Assembly (NCBI RefSeq): GCF_014695575.1
Contig: NZ_JACJOO010000095.1
Span: forward strand, 1-64,000
DNA length: 64,000 nt
Direction: 5' to 3'
DNA from: Leptolyngbya sp. FACHB-8
GTDB lineage: Bacteria > Cyanobacteriota > Cyanobacteriia > Elainellales > Elainellaceae
Shown here piece after piece: positions 23,637 to 31,669 of this stretch. The notes under the pieces are model-generated. The model made no database searches. It saw only the letters and a list, made by a program, of their open reading frames with translations, and had not been told where the DNA came from. Positions within the stretch are counted from its first letter, which is position 1; the number at the start of each line of letters is the position of its first letter. The position numbers and the translations under genes were made by a program.

Positions 23637-24452
23637 TTAATAGCCTGTTGATTCCCCAGGAAGAGGGGAAGACGATCGCCCCTGATAAGCCAGATATACG
23701 GCCTCCAGAAAATCATCGGATGTCAGTTCAGGCGGTATGGTTTCTAACTGAATTAGGGTTTTAATCTGGTGAGCCAGTTTCATACTGAGTTCACCACGAG
23801 AGCGTTTGGTAAGGGTTGGACGGCGTCGCAAATACTCCCGAATAACTGCAAAATCATCCGGCTGTAACTGCTCTAATTGGGTGAGTTCGGGCAGTTTCAC
23901 GGCTAAAGTTTGGGCTGTTTCAGAACAGTGCAAGTCGTTTTTAAGAATGGGCCGATTTTCTTGAACGACGAGCGTGCCTGCAACGCGATCGCCAATCCGT
24001 TTCTCCTGTTTGCCAATCACAATCAGCAGTGCCCCCAGAAAAAACAGATCATCAATGGGCCGCAGCAAGGTGCGCAAGATTGCCTGGGAAAGGCCAACTG
24101 GACGGCCATCATCTCGAATGACCCGGATTTTTGCAAACCGCTTACCCGGAGTTTGCCCCTGCCAGCTGACCTCGAAAAAGACAAAGTAGCCCGTGTAGAG
24201 GGCAAAGGTTACTAGCAAATAAATGGCCAACAGCCACAGGGGTACTGAGCTGTAGTCTGTCTGTAGTTGCGACAGGTAGTCCATTAGCTGTAGTGAGACT
24301 GTAAACCACAGCAGGGTGACCAGAACCCATGCCAGAGCGAGAACATGATAGTCAATCAGCAGAGCCAGAGCGCGATTGCCAATCCCGGCTAAGGCGAACT
24401 CCAGTTCAACGCTTTCGGGGGTAGCCAGGGTAAAACGGTTGAAGTACTTCAT
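23637..24452 (-). CDS. RDD family membrane protein
   Basis: A 271-residue protein. The RDD domain (about 10-165) has three spans and the typical features LALLIDYHVLALAWVL, GQTPGKRFAKIRVI and LRTLLRPIDDLFFLGALLIV. The C-terminal 100 residues are soluble and helical (VIREYLRRRPTLTKRSRGEL). RDD proteins are often unassigned transport or sensor components. It is five bases downstream of another membrane protein gene and both are next to a SpoIIM-type gene, a grouping seen in many bacteria. The function is not known. Confidence 0.88.
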   Translation of the reverse strand: MKYFNRFTLATPESVELEFALAGIGNRALALLIDYHVLALAWVLVTLLWFTVSLQLMDYLSQLQTDYSSVPLWLLAIYLLVTFALYTGYFVFFEVSWQGQTPGKRFAKIRVIRDDGRPVGLSQAILRTLLRPIDDLFFLGALLIVIGKQEKRIGDRVAGTLVVQENRPILKNDLHCSETAQTLAVKLPELTQLEQLQPDDFAVIREYLRRRPTLTKRSRGELSMKLAHQIKTLIQLETIPPELTSDDFLEAVYLAYQGRSSSPLPGESTGY

Positions 24453-24457
24453 AAGGC

Positions 24458-25447
24458 TCAGGCAGGGGGGAGGCGATCGCCCCAGTCACGTAATTCGAGA
24501 TCGAGCCCTTCCCGCCGGCTTCGCAAGTCGTAGTAGATAACGGCTTTGATTGCCTGCCATAAAGGCAGCAGAAAAATACTCGATATCGACCCCAGAATGA
24601 ATCCGATCAGAGAGGTGATCGCGGCAAAACTTGCAGAATCTTCCGGCATCAGCAGAGCTGTTGCCTCCTGCACCAGACCTACAAGGAGCTGTACCACCAC
24701 TTGAAGCGGAAACGTAATGAGAAGCGTTACGAACAGAATCAGCATTAACCGCCAAAAATTGCTTCCAGTTAATTCCCAGCTCCGACTAATTCCTTCAGTA
24801 ACTTTGATACCCGGTTCCATTGCCAGCGGTAAATCAGCGATGGAAAGCCTTACTCCTAGAAATAGCCAGGCTAGAAGAACGATCAAAACAACGCCAAAAA
24901 AGATGAGGACCGTTAGCACGATGAGGGTTGGATTCACCAGGGCGGCAGAGGCCGGGTTACGCAGGAAATCGGCCCCACCCATAGCCGCAAAAATAACGGA
25001 AGTGCAAATGAGGGCGATAATGCCCATCACGGCAAACGTGCCAAGCAAGATCAGGTTAATCAAAACCCCTAACTGTAAAAAGCTCCAGCGGCGGGATCGG
25101 GTATAGCGCCGGGCTTGTTTAGAATCTTCAGCCTGGTTAATCAACTCGGTAAACGCGAGGCGAGCGATCGCCGCTGAGTCTGCCAAGGAGTAGGACAGAG
25201 AGATGAACAGGAGTACAAGCCAGGCAGGTATCAGCAAACCCAGAAAGCTGTAGTACTGCTGCACCGTTGTGTAGAACAGCACAATGGGCACCAGCGTAAC
25301 CCAGGGAATCACCGTCCAACCCGTGGCGATCGCCGCCACCCTCAAGTATGGCTTCAGGTTAGAGCTATAGAGCCGAATTCCCGTGTTCACGACGTTCCCC
25401 ACGGTCATGGGTTGTAGAGGACTGTGGGTATCCGAAGTGGAATCCAT
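24458..25447 (-). CDS. Multi-span membrane protein of unknown function
   Basis: The frame opens at 25474, but the ATG at 25447 (MDSTSDTHSPLQPMTVGNVV) is the more natural start and gives 329 residues. About six long hydrophobic spans lie between residues 35 and 290, and a charged C-terminus (YYDLRSRREGLDLELRDWGD) follows. The overall form, VGNVVNTGIRLYSSNLKPYL before the first span, recalls the membrane domain found with glycerophosphodiesterase-like proteins, but I cannot confirm that. It is co-transcribed with the RDD gene and divergent from the SpoIIM gene. Confidence 0.7.
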   Translation of the reverse strand: MDSTSDTHSPLQPMTVGNVVNTGIRLYSSNLKPYLRVAAIATGWTVIPWVTLVPIVLFYTTVQQYYSFLGLLIPAWLVLLFISLSYSLADSAAIARLAFTELINQAEDSKQARRYTRSRRWSFLQLGVLINLILLGTFAVMGIIALICTSVIFAAMGGADFLRNPASAALVNPTLIVLTVLIFFGVVLIVLLAWLFLGVRLSIADLPLAMEPGIKVTEGISRSWELTGSNFWRLMLILFVTLLITFPLQVVVQLLVGLVQEATALLMPEDSASFAAITSLIGFILGSISSIFLLPLWQAIKAVIYYDLRSRREGLDLELRDWGDRLPPA

Positions 25448-25556
25448 AAATATCTGGTACCAAAAAGGATGCAAATCTGAGGCTATCCTAGTCTACGGGA
25501 GGAGCAGTCTTCCAGCCTTTCGTCACAAAACATGAATATACGAGTCACTTGCTCCT

Positions 25557-26510
25557 ATGAACATTCAGCGGTGGGTAGCCCGGCGAGAACCCAATTGGAA
25601 GCAATTGGCAGAACTACTCAACCGGGCTGAAAAACGGGGTTTGAACACGCTCTCTGCTTCAGATATCCAGCGTCTTGCCAGCCTTTATCGCTCGGTATCG
25701 GCTGACCTCGCTCGGGCTCGCACCCACCGTGTCGGCAACCTGATCGTGCAAGATCTTCAGAGCTTGACCACCCGTAGTTACAACCAGGTCTATCAGGGGT
25801 CACGCAAACAGGAGTGGCAGGCCGTGCTGGACTTTTACCGCTGGGGTTTGCCTGAGGTGGTGCAAGCGTCGGCGGGGTACATTGCGGTGGCGATCGCCCT
25901 CTTTCTGATTGGGGCATTGGTCGCCTGGTGGTTTGCCTGGACTGATCCAGCCTTTCTGCCTCTGGTGGTGCCGGCCAATATTATTAGCCAGGTTCGCGAC
26001 GAGCAGCAGTTATGGATGGGCTCAATTGTTGGTGTTGAGCCTTTCGCCTCCAGCAGCATCATGATTAACAATATTCGTGTTTGCTTCTCGGCGATCGCCG
26101 GGGGCATCGTCGCAGGGCTTGGCACGACCTACATCATGCTGCTGAATGGAGCCCTGTTGGGGGCGATCGGTACGCTTGTTGCCCAGGGTAATCTGGCATT
26201 TCCCTTCTGGGCCTTTGTGTTTCCCCATGGTTCCCTGGAGTTGCCTGCCATTTTTATGGCTGGGGGAAGTGGCTTACTTCTGGGACGAGCGCTGTTGTTT
26301 CCGGGCCGCTACCGCCGTATGGATGCCCTGAAGATCTACGGGCAGCAGGCCGCTCGTCTTGTCTATGGGGTTGTGCCCATGCTGGTGATTGCAGGGTTGA
26401 TTGAAGGTTTTTTCTCCCCTAACCCGGCTATTCCTGACGCGGCAAAATATTTAGTGGGGATTGGTTTGTTAATTGGGTTGGTGGTTTATTTAGGCCAACG
26501 ACGTCCTTAG
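25557..26510 (+). CDS. Stage II sporulation protein M family (SpoIIM-like)
   Basis: A 317-residue protein that starts MNIQRWVARREPNWKQLAEL. A helical N-terminal region with SASDIQRLASLYRSVSADLA is typical of the DUF95/SpoIIM family. Five or six spans follow, and the family core NNIRVCFSAIAGGIVAGLGT, NGALLGAIG and FPHGSLELPAIFMAGGSGLL is present. In Bacillus the relative works in engulfment; in cyanobacteria it has no sporulation role. It is divergent from the RDD-linked pair, and the three may act together at the membrane. Confidence 0.88.
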   Translation: MNIQRWVARREPNWKQLAELLNRAEKRGLNTLSASDIQRLASLYRSVSADLARARTHRVGNLIVQDLQSLTTRSYNQVYQGSRKQEWQAVLDFYRWGLPEVVQASAGYIAVAIALFLIGALVAWWFAWTDPAFLPLVVPANIISQVRDEQQLWMGSIVGVEPFASSSIMINNIRVCFSAIAGGIVAGLGTTYIMLLNGALLGAIGTLVAQGNLAFPFWAFVFPHGSLELPAIFMAGGSGLLLGRALLFPGRYRRMDALKIYGQQAARLVYGVVPMLVIAGLIEGFFSPNPAIPDAAKYLVGIGLLIGLVVYLGQRRP

Positions 26511-26515
26511 CATCT

Positions 26516-26590
26516 ACCCGAGCTTGGAAGAGCTTTTTAAGGGGCGCTTTACGCGCCCCTTAAAAAGCCTTTAACCCGAATTGAGGTTAA
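26516..26590. repeat. Family-1-related single-arm repeat / terminator
   Basis: A GCTTTTTAAGGGGCGC hairpin (26532-26568) is followed by TTAACCCGAATTGAGGTTAA, a good match to the family-1 terminus. The left end is degenerate. It lies between converging genes. Confidence 0.55.
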
Positions 26591-26660
26591 CATCTGGTCG
26601 TAAAGAAGAGGGGAGGCGCGCAGCACCTCCCCTCTTTAGATTTGAGCAATCAGCCCTTGC

Positions 26661-27548
26661 TTAGAGCAGTGGACTAATGCGGGTGCGATAAGCCTGGTTA
26701 TCCAATCCTCCGCCGCTGTCTGCGGTGCCAGCAGGAATCATACGCTGTAGTCGCTCGACGCGATCGCCCGCGCCGGGGTGGGTACTGAGGATCGAGGGAA
26801 GCGATCTTTGACCCCGTAGTTTTTCCATAAAGTCCACCATGCCTCGGGGAGCATAGCCCGCTCGGGTCATAGTCGCCAGGCCCCGCTCATCGGCTTCGTA
26901 TTCTGCTTCGCGGCTATTGGGTCGGTTCACAGCCAGTTCGATCCCAAGGGCCACAGCCGTGCTTCGATCCAAACCGGCAGCGGAGGCAACTCCCGCCTGT
27001 ATGGCCCGTTCTCGCATGTTTTCGACTACATGACGGGAAGCAATGTGGCCAATTTCATGGCCTAGAACCCCAGCAACTTGAGCCTCGTTGTCTGCAGCTC
27101 GGAGAAGCCCGGTAGTGACATAGACGTAACCGCCCATTGTGGCGAATGCATTAATTTGTCTGTCTTCTACCACCTTGAACGTATAGGGAATATCGGGGCG
27201 ATCGCTAACGGGTACCAACCGCTGCCCAATCTCGTTAACGTAGTCATTCACCTGAGAGTTGCGGTAAGGCCGAAACTGCTGACTCATCAACTGATCGTCC
27301 ATCTGCCGTCCCAATGCAACTTCTTGGCGGCTCGATAAGTTGGAAAGTTGAATGACTTGAATTCCCCGAAAAATCAAATCCAATAACCGCCCCTGGGCGT
27401 GGGAGGGGGTTGGGGTCATGACAATGACGCTAACTGCCATCAAGGCAGAGACCATCCCATACAACCAGCGGCGGCGAATGAAGCGGGATACGCCCGTGAG
27501 TAGAAGAGACATGGCTAATTCGAGTGAGGGTAATGAGAGCGTAAACAA
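26661..27548 (-). CDS. Exported M48 family metalloprotease (BepA/LoiP-like)
   Basis: A 295-residue peptidase. A basic start and hydrophobic segment (WLYGMVSALMAVSVIVMTPT) end in PSHA-Q, a likely signal-peptide cleavage. An ATG at 27512 could be the true start. The zinc motif is HEIGH in VLGHEIGHIASRHV, and the third ligand is in SREAEYEADERGL. THPGAGDRVERL near the C-terminus is typical of BepA/Oma1/LoiP-type M48C proteases, which handle periplasmic quality control. It differs from the cytoplasm-facing M48 protein at 2.6 kb. Confidence 0.88.
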   Translation of the reverse strand: MFTLSLPSLELAMSLLLTGVSRFIRRRWLYGMVSALMAVSVIVMTPTPSHAQGRLLDLIFRGIQVIQLSNLSSRQEVALGRQMDDQLMSQQFRPYRNSQVNDYVNEIGQRLVPVSDRPDIPYTFKVVEDRQINAFATMGGYVYVTTGLLRAADNEAQVAGVLGHEIGHIASRHVVENMRERAIQAGVASAAGLDRSTAVALGIELAVNRPNSREAEYEADERGLATMTRAGYAPRGMVDFMEKLRGQRSLPSILSTHPGAGDRVERLQRMIPAGTADSGGGLDNQAYRTRISPLL

Positions 27549-27759
27549 ACAATTAAATCAGCTTTTTCGATCCGGAAGGATGGGTGAAACCTCCGGGAAC
27601 TATTGAGGATCCTGACGCAAGTTTTCCCAAATAGGTTGCCGAAACTAATGTCCTTACGTCAGTTCCAAAAAAATGGGGGATCGGAAGACGTGATAGGCTG
27701 CTAAAGTTATCCCTGTTTGGATATGAAACTCTTCGCCCATTGGCGGCAACGGTTGAATT

Positions 27760-28293
27760 ATGGCTATTTTGGACTCTAAGGGTCGGTTGTTTGGCAAGAT
27801 TAATATCCTCGATCTCGCGGCCGGCGTGGTGATGCTGATGGTGGTTGCCGGAATTTTTCTGTTCCCGGGTGGCTCTGGTTCCTCGGTGGCTCAGATCGGG
27901 GCAACCAGCAAACCCGTAGAAGTAGATTGCATCGTGCGCGGTTTGACCGCTAGCAATCCACAACAGCTATTGACGGACGTTGGCCAGTCAGAAACCGTCA
28001 ATGTAATTATCCGAAATCAACCCTATGGTCAGCTCAGCGTCGTTGGCGTGAAATCGTTGCCTCGCACTGTCGCCGTACCTCAACCCGATGGTGGTGTCAA
28101 AGCCGAAAATGATCCTCGCCCCGAGCTAGAATACACCGTCGATATGCTGATTACCCTGGGTGGCAACGCGCAGATTACTGACGATGGCCCCGTGCTGGGT
28201 AATAACAAAGTGAAAGTCGGCACACCGCTAGAATTGGAAGGAGAAACCTTCCGGTTCAATGCTCCGGTTGTTGGCGTTCGGGTTAAAGAATAA
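27760..28293 (+). CDS. DUF4330 domain-containing protein
   Basis: A 177-residue protein that starts MAILDSKGRLFGKINILDLA, followed by one membrane span (AAGVVMLMVVAGIFLF). The rest is a mainly beta-stranded domain outside the membrane (VEVDCIVRGLTASNPQQLL, TVNVIIRNQPYGQLSVVGVK, YTVDMLITLGGNAQITDDG). The length and order match the cyanobacterial DUF4330 family, whose function is not known. The glycosyltransferase gene starts five bases after its stop, so they share an mRNA, which hints at envelope polysaccharide work. Confidence 0.85.
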   Translation: MAILDSKGRLFGKINILDLAAGVVMLMVVAGIFLFPGGSGSSVAQIGATSKPVEVDCIVRGLTASNPQQLLTDVGQSETVNVIIRNQPYGQLSVVGVKSLPRTVAVPQPDGGVKAENDPRPELEYTVDMLITLGGNAQITDDGPVLGNNKVKVGTPLELEGETFRFNAPVVGVRVKE

Positions 28294-28298
28294 CAACT

Positions 28299-29243
28299 GT
28301 GTTTATTAGCGTCGTCATTCCTACCTACAATCGCAAGCCGATTTTGGAGAAGTGCCTCAAAGCACTGGAACAGCAGCACATCCCCAAATCGAGCCCAATT
28401 CAAAGCTATGAAGTGGTTGTAGTAGATGACGGCTCAACCGATGGCACGGTGCAATGGTTACAACAGCAGGCGGCTGATTACCCTCATGTGCGGCTCGTTG
28501 AGCAAAATCATCGGGGGCCAGCCGCTGCTCGCAACCTGGGGGTGGATTCTGCCTGGGGAGACGTAATTATTTTCATTGACAGCGATCTGGTCGTGTTGGA
28601 TGGCTTTTTGCAAGCTCATGCTGCCACGCTGTTGCAGGAACAGCAGCGGTTGGGGAGCGATCGCGTCTTCACCTATGGCCGTGTCATCAACACCTGCAAT
28701 TTTGACGACCCCACTGCTGAACCTTACAAGCTGACAGATTTTTCGGCGGCGTACTTTGCCACAGGGAATGTGGCGATCGCCCGTCACTGGCTTGAAGATG
28801 TGGGTTTGTTTGACACCCGTTTCCAACTCTATGGCTGGGAGGATTTGGAACTGGGGGTTCGTCTTAAACAACAAGGGCTGAAGCTGGTGAAGTGCCCTGA
28901 AGCGGTGGGCTACCACTGGCATCCTCCCTTTTCCCTGGCCCAAATTCCCAAACTGATCGATCAAGAAATTCAGCGGGGTCGCATGGGCGTTCTGTTCTAT
29001 CAGAAGCACCCCACATGGGATGTACGCCTAATGATTCAGATGACCTGGCTGCACCGTATTCTCTGGGGTGTACTCTCTTTGGGTGGCCTTCTGAATGAGC
29101 GTACTCTTGCTCCTCTTTTGCAATGGCTCATTGACCAGGGCAAGCCTCAATTGGCTCTGGAGTTAGCCCGGGTTTTTCTCAACTGGTATAACGTTCAAGG
29201 TGTGTACGCCGCCCAGGCCGAGCTGCTCCGCGCAGAACAATAA
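28299..29243 (+). CDS. Family 2 glycosyltransferase
   Basis: A 314-residue inverting glycosyltransferase with a GTG start. The GT-A fold is shown by ISVVIPTYNRKPILEKCLKA, VVDDGSTDGTVQWL, the metal-binding FIDSDLVVL (SDSD/DxD position) and the C-terminal acceptor-site motif GWEDLELGVRLKQQG. It transfers a sugar from a nucleotide donor; donor and acceptor cannot be told. It has no membrane span and is coupled to the DUF4330 gene. A hairpin at 29270-29309 ends the unit. Confidence 0.9.
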   Translation: MFISVVIPTYNRKPILEKCLKALEQQHIPKSSPIQSYEVVVVDDGSTDGTVQWLQQQAADYPHVRLVEQNHRGPAAARNLGVDSAWGDVIIFIDSDLVVLDGFLQAHAATLLQEQQRLGSDRVFTYGRVINTCNFDDPTAEPYKLTDFSAAYFATGNVAIARHWLEDVGLFDTRFQLYGWEDLELGVRLKQQGLKLVKCPEAVGYHWHPPFSLAQIPKLIDQEIQRGRMGVLFYQKHPTWDVRLMIQMTWLHRILWGVLSLGGLLNERTLAPLLQWLIDQGKPQLALELARVFLNWYNVQGVYAAQAELLRAEQ

Positions 29244-29269
29244 GGATCCTGACAAATTTAATACCCGTA

Positions 29270-29309
29270 CTTTTTTAGGAGAGTGCGGCACCGCACTCTC
29301 CTAAAAAAG
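29270..29309. terminator. Bidirectional terminator hairpin
   Basis: CTTTTTTAGGAGAGTGCGG pairs with CCGCACTCTCCTAAAAAAG between two converging genes. Each strand reads a T-run from the stem. Confidence 0.8.
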
Positions 29310-29378
29310 CTATGCACACTATTTTGTAAGAACCCTCAGCATAAAATGCGGGGGCTAATATTGCCCATTCATCCAGTT

Positions 29379-30545
29379 CTAAAGGCTTTGCGATCGCCGG
29401 GCTAAAGCTGCTTCGACAGCCTGCTGCTGGTCGCGACGGCCAATCCAGCGGTGATATGTGCGGTTGTGGATGGCGACGGAGTGGCCCATCATGCGAGCGG
29501 CGACGGTGTCGGGAATGCCCAGATGGATGGTGCGAACTGCCCAGGCATGGCGCAGATCGTAGGGAGCAAAGGGTAGGCCGTAGCGCTGAAACTGAAGCGA
29601 CACCTGCTGACCGATACGCTGAAGGGTCGTTTCTGTCAGATCTGTTTTGAGTGAAGGGAGCGTGACCTCCCACAGGTTGAACTGCTCCACCCAATCCGGC
29701 GGGAAAGGCCACACCTGATGCTCTCCAGTTTTGGTGGTTTCCAACACTTCGATGACGGGAGAGCGATCGCCCCGTTCCAATGCAGAAAAATCACAAAAGA
29801 AAACTTCGTGGTTCCGTAAGCCGTAGGTTGCCATCAGGCCATAGACAAAGCGCCAGGCCGGGTTGGGAATGCGCTCATAGGCCGCCAGTATATCGGCATC
29901 CGAGGGAAGGTGGCGTAATTGTGTGCGGCTAGTACCATAACTACCCCAGTGATCCTTGAAGTCTTCTGGCAATTCAATTTCTAAAAAATCGGCCAGGGCT
30001 TTCAGAGCGGTGCAGCAGATTTGACGACTGCGAGTATTGGGACGGGTTTGTTGTACCGTGAGCACGATCGCTTCGGCCAGTTGAAGGTTGGGGCGTTCCT
30101 GGGCGATCGCTTCCAGCTTCCGCATATAAGGCGCGTAAGCCTTGCTCCAAGTTGTTTTGGCAGAGGCTAGCTCATGGGCTTCCTGGGATTGCCTTAGAAG
30201 ATGTTCACGAAGGGCCGCGATTTTTTGCGGTAACTCCATTTGATACAGGCGACCTCCCCCTGCAACAGGCAAATAGGTACGCCATTCAAAGGTTTTCTGA
30301 ATGAGTTGAGCCGCAATCACCTTGGCGGTTTGCTCGGCTTCCTTCAGCCCAGTGGGAGTGGCAGGCAGTTCGAGGGGAATGCGCTGCTGATGCGGGTTGA
30401 GGCGGTGGCTTCCGGGCCGGGGAGGAAGGGTCCCCCGCAGGGCTAACTGCTGCCCTCGTCGCTCAATTTTCAAGCCCAAGCGGGCGGCCTTAAGACGCTG
30501 GTTCGTTTGAGCAATGCGATTATCAATAGCCTCAAAATCGGTCAT
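29379..30545 (-). CDS. Tyrosine-type site-specific recombinase
   Basis: A 388-residue integrase-like protein. A helical N-terminal half (residues 1-190) is followed by the catalytic domain. There R is in TYGLRNHEVF, H-x-x-R is in YDLRHAWAVRTI, the second His is in MMGHSVAIHN and the nucleophile Tyr is in NRTYHRWIG. All catalytic residues are present, so it may be active. No tRNA, duplicated att core, excisionase or cargo genes flank it. Its HIP1 content resembles its neighbours, so it may be a long-resident gene rather than a recent phage integrase. Confidence 0.88.
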   Translation of the reverse strand: MTDFEAIDNRIAQTNQRLKAARLGLKIERRGQQLALRGTLPPRPGSHRLNPHQQRIPLELPATPTGLKEAEQTAKVIAAQLIQKTFEWRTYLPVAGGGRLYQMELPQKIAALREHLLRQSQEAHELASAKTTWSKAYAPYMRKLEAIAQERPNLQLAEAIVLTVQQTRPNTRSRQICCTALKALADFLEIELPEDFKDHWGSYGTSRTQLRHLPSDADILAAYERIPNPAWRFVYGLMATYGLRNHEVFFCDFSALERGDRSPVIEVLETTKTGEHQVWPFPPDWVEQFNLWEVTLPSLKTDLTETTLQRIGQQVSLQFQRYGLPFAPYDLRHAWAVRTIHLGIPDTVAARMMGHSVAIHNRTYHRWIGRRDQQQAVEAALARRSQSL

Positions 30546-30997
30546 TGGGAAACGAGATTGGCTAACCGGCTACCACAATTACCTACTCAGGATAAATCAA
30601 TCTAGCGCACCCGATCATCTGTTCTAGATAATTCCAGCAATTCTCAGTATGGGCCTCAAAGCCAAGAGTTCACGCCCTACGGGCGTGAACTCTTGGCTTT
30701 GAGGCCCGAAAACCGCGCGCCGAAGGCGCGCGGTTTTCGGGCCTGATTTCAAAATGAGAATTGCTGAGATAATTCTGATATAGCCATTGCAATCCACTTG
30801 GAACAGTATATTTTTGAAAAGCCGCGCGGTGTGGGCTTTCCAAAAATACACTGTCTGGTTAAACGCGTAGCGTTATAGAACAGGCCCTGTCAACATTGCT
30901 GCGGTGAAACCTCAGTCGGTTGATGCGATTTCAGGCGAGGAACGGGTGGACTTAGCCCGCGCATTCCTTGCCTGAAATCCTACGAGTTGACTAAGGG
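30546..30997. other. Spacer with a mobile element and hairpins
   Basis: About 450 bases without a supported gene. It contains the second family-2 element (30635-30766). The rest shows a loose hairpin around TATTTTTGAAAAGCC…GGGCTTTCCAAAAATA (about 30809-30849). Confidence 0.6.
30635..30766. mobile_element. Family-2 132-bp two-armed element, copy 2
   Basis: It has the same 12-bp ends as the copy at 13593-13724 but lies in the opposite orientation. The nine-base target duplication AGATAATTC occurs at 30626-30634 and 30767-30775. The CATC/GATG pair of copy 1 reads CCTC/GAGG here, a compensating change that keeps the stem. Loop bases also differ (CTTTGG versus CGAAGG). Confidence 0.85.
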
Positions 30998-31237
30998 TTA
31001 TTGAATGGGAGCGTCTGGCGGAGCTAACCGATATTGATCCTGTGCCTCGACACTTTCCACCCCATCGATTTGGGCTATCTTTTCAACCTCACAGGTTTCA
31101 CAAGAACCTGTAATGACCCCAACCGCATCCATAATATGCTCAACTTTCAGGCCCGCTTCTTGCAGAAGATGGGCGACTTCCAGGATGTTGTCGAGATGGT
31201 TATCGGCTACCGCTATGGTGATCGCTGTTTTTTTCAT
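30998..31237 (-). CDS. Small protein with ferredoxin-like (I9-type) fold, 79 aa
   Basis: The 79-residue sequence (MKKTAITIAVADNHLDNILE start) alternates short strands and helices. It ends IDGVESVEAQDQYRLAPPDA, which resembles the last strand of subtilisin-propeptide-like (inhibitor I9) domains. Cyanobacterial genomes often list such short proteins under uncertain names. Cys46 and Cys49 (GSCETCE) could bind a metal or form a disulfide. It stands alone, with a spacer on each side. The fold call is tentative and the function unknown. Confidence 0.6.
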   Translation of the reverse strand: MKKTAITIAVADNHLDNILEVAHLLQEAGLKVEHIMDAVGVITGSCETCEVEKIAQIDGVESVEAQDQYRLAPPDAPIQ

Positions 31238-31669
31238 AGAACTAGCCTTCTTTCGAAGATTTGTGTGAGATGGAGTTAGAAATACAACCCAGGGGCTAAT
31301 GCCAATAGCTCGACTTTGTTGTAAAGAATATCTTCCCTAATTTGACTCTAACTCTCAATCCCCTGATTGAACGATTTTAGTAACAGGAAAGTTATGTTTC
31401 AGATCAATAAATAACTAAGTAACCTCAGTTCGGGATAAGCTGAAGTGCTCATTTTGGCATGCGCAAAGCGCACGCCAAAATGAGCGTTTTCGAGTGCCGC
31501 GCAACGCGCGGCACTCGAAAACGCCCTTAACCCGAACTCAGGTTAACTACACAATCCTAAGGCACTTATACCTTATGCCAATTAACCCCCTTTGTAGTCG
31601 CTGTAAAGCGACTACAAAGGGGGAGCTTTAGTTCTCAATGGCTTGATGTGGCTGTGCTAACACTGCACA
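31238..31669. other. Spacer before malQ end
   Basis: It has no gene. It holds the family-1 copy at 31421-31544 and a hairpin CCCCCTTTGTAGTCGCT…AGCGACTACAAAGGGGG (about 31588-31622) that probably terminates the minus-strand malQ transcript. Confidence 0.6.
31421..31544. repeat. Family-1 two-armed repeat, copy E (reversed)
   Basis: It begins AACCTCAGTTCGGGATAAG and ends CTTAACCCGAACTCAGGTT. TA flanks both sides around 122 bp, in the opposite orientation to the copies near 23.4 kb. Both arms are intact. Confidence 0.85.

Noticed and set aside
27553-27963. 136-residue minus-strand ORF
   Set aside because: It overlaps the DUF4330 gene in antisense and shows no recognisable features.
29379-30766. 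Integrative element formed by the recombinase and the nearby family-2 copy
   Set aside because: The family-2 copy has its own 9-bp duplication and no shared core with the recombinase flanks.
30624-30851. 75-residue minus-strand ORF
   Set aside because: Most of it is a translation of the family-2 mobile element, and its twin appears at the other copy.
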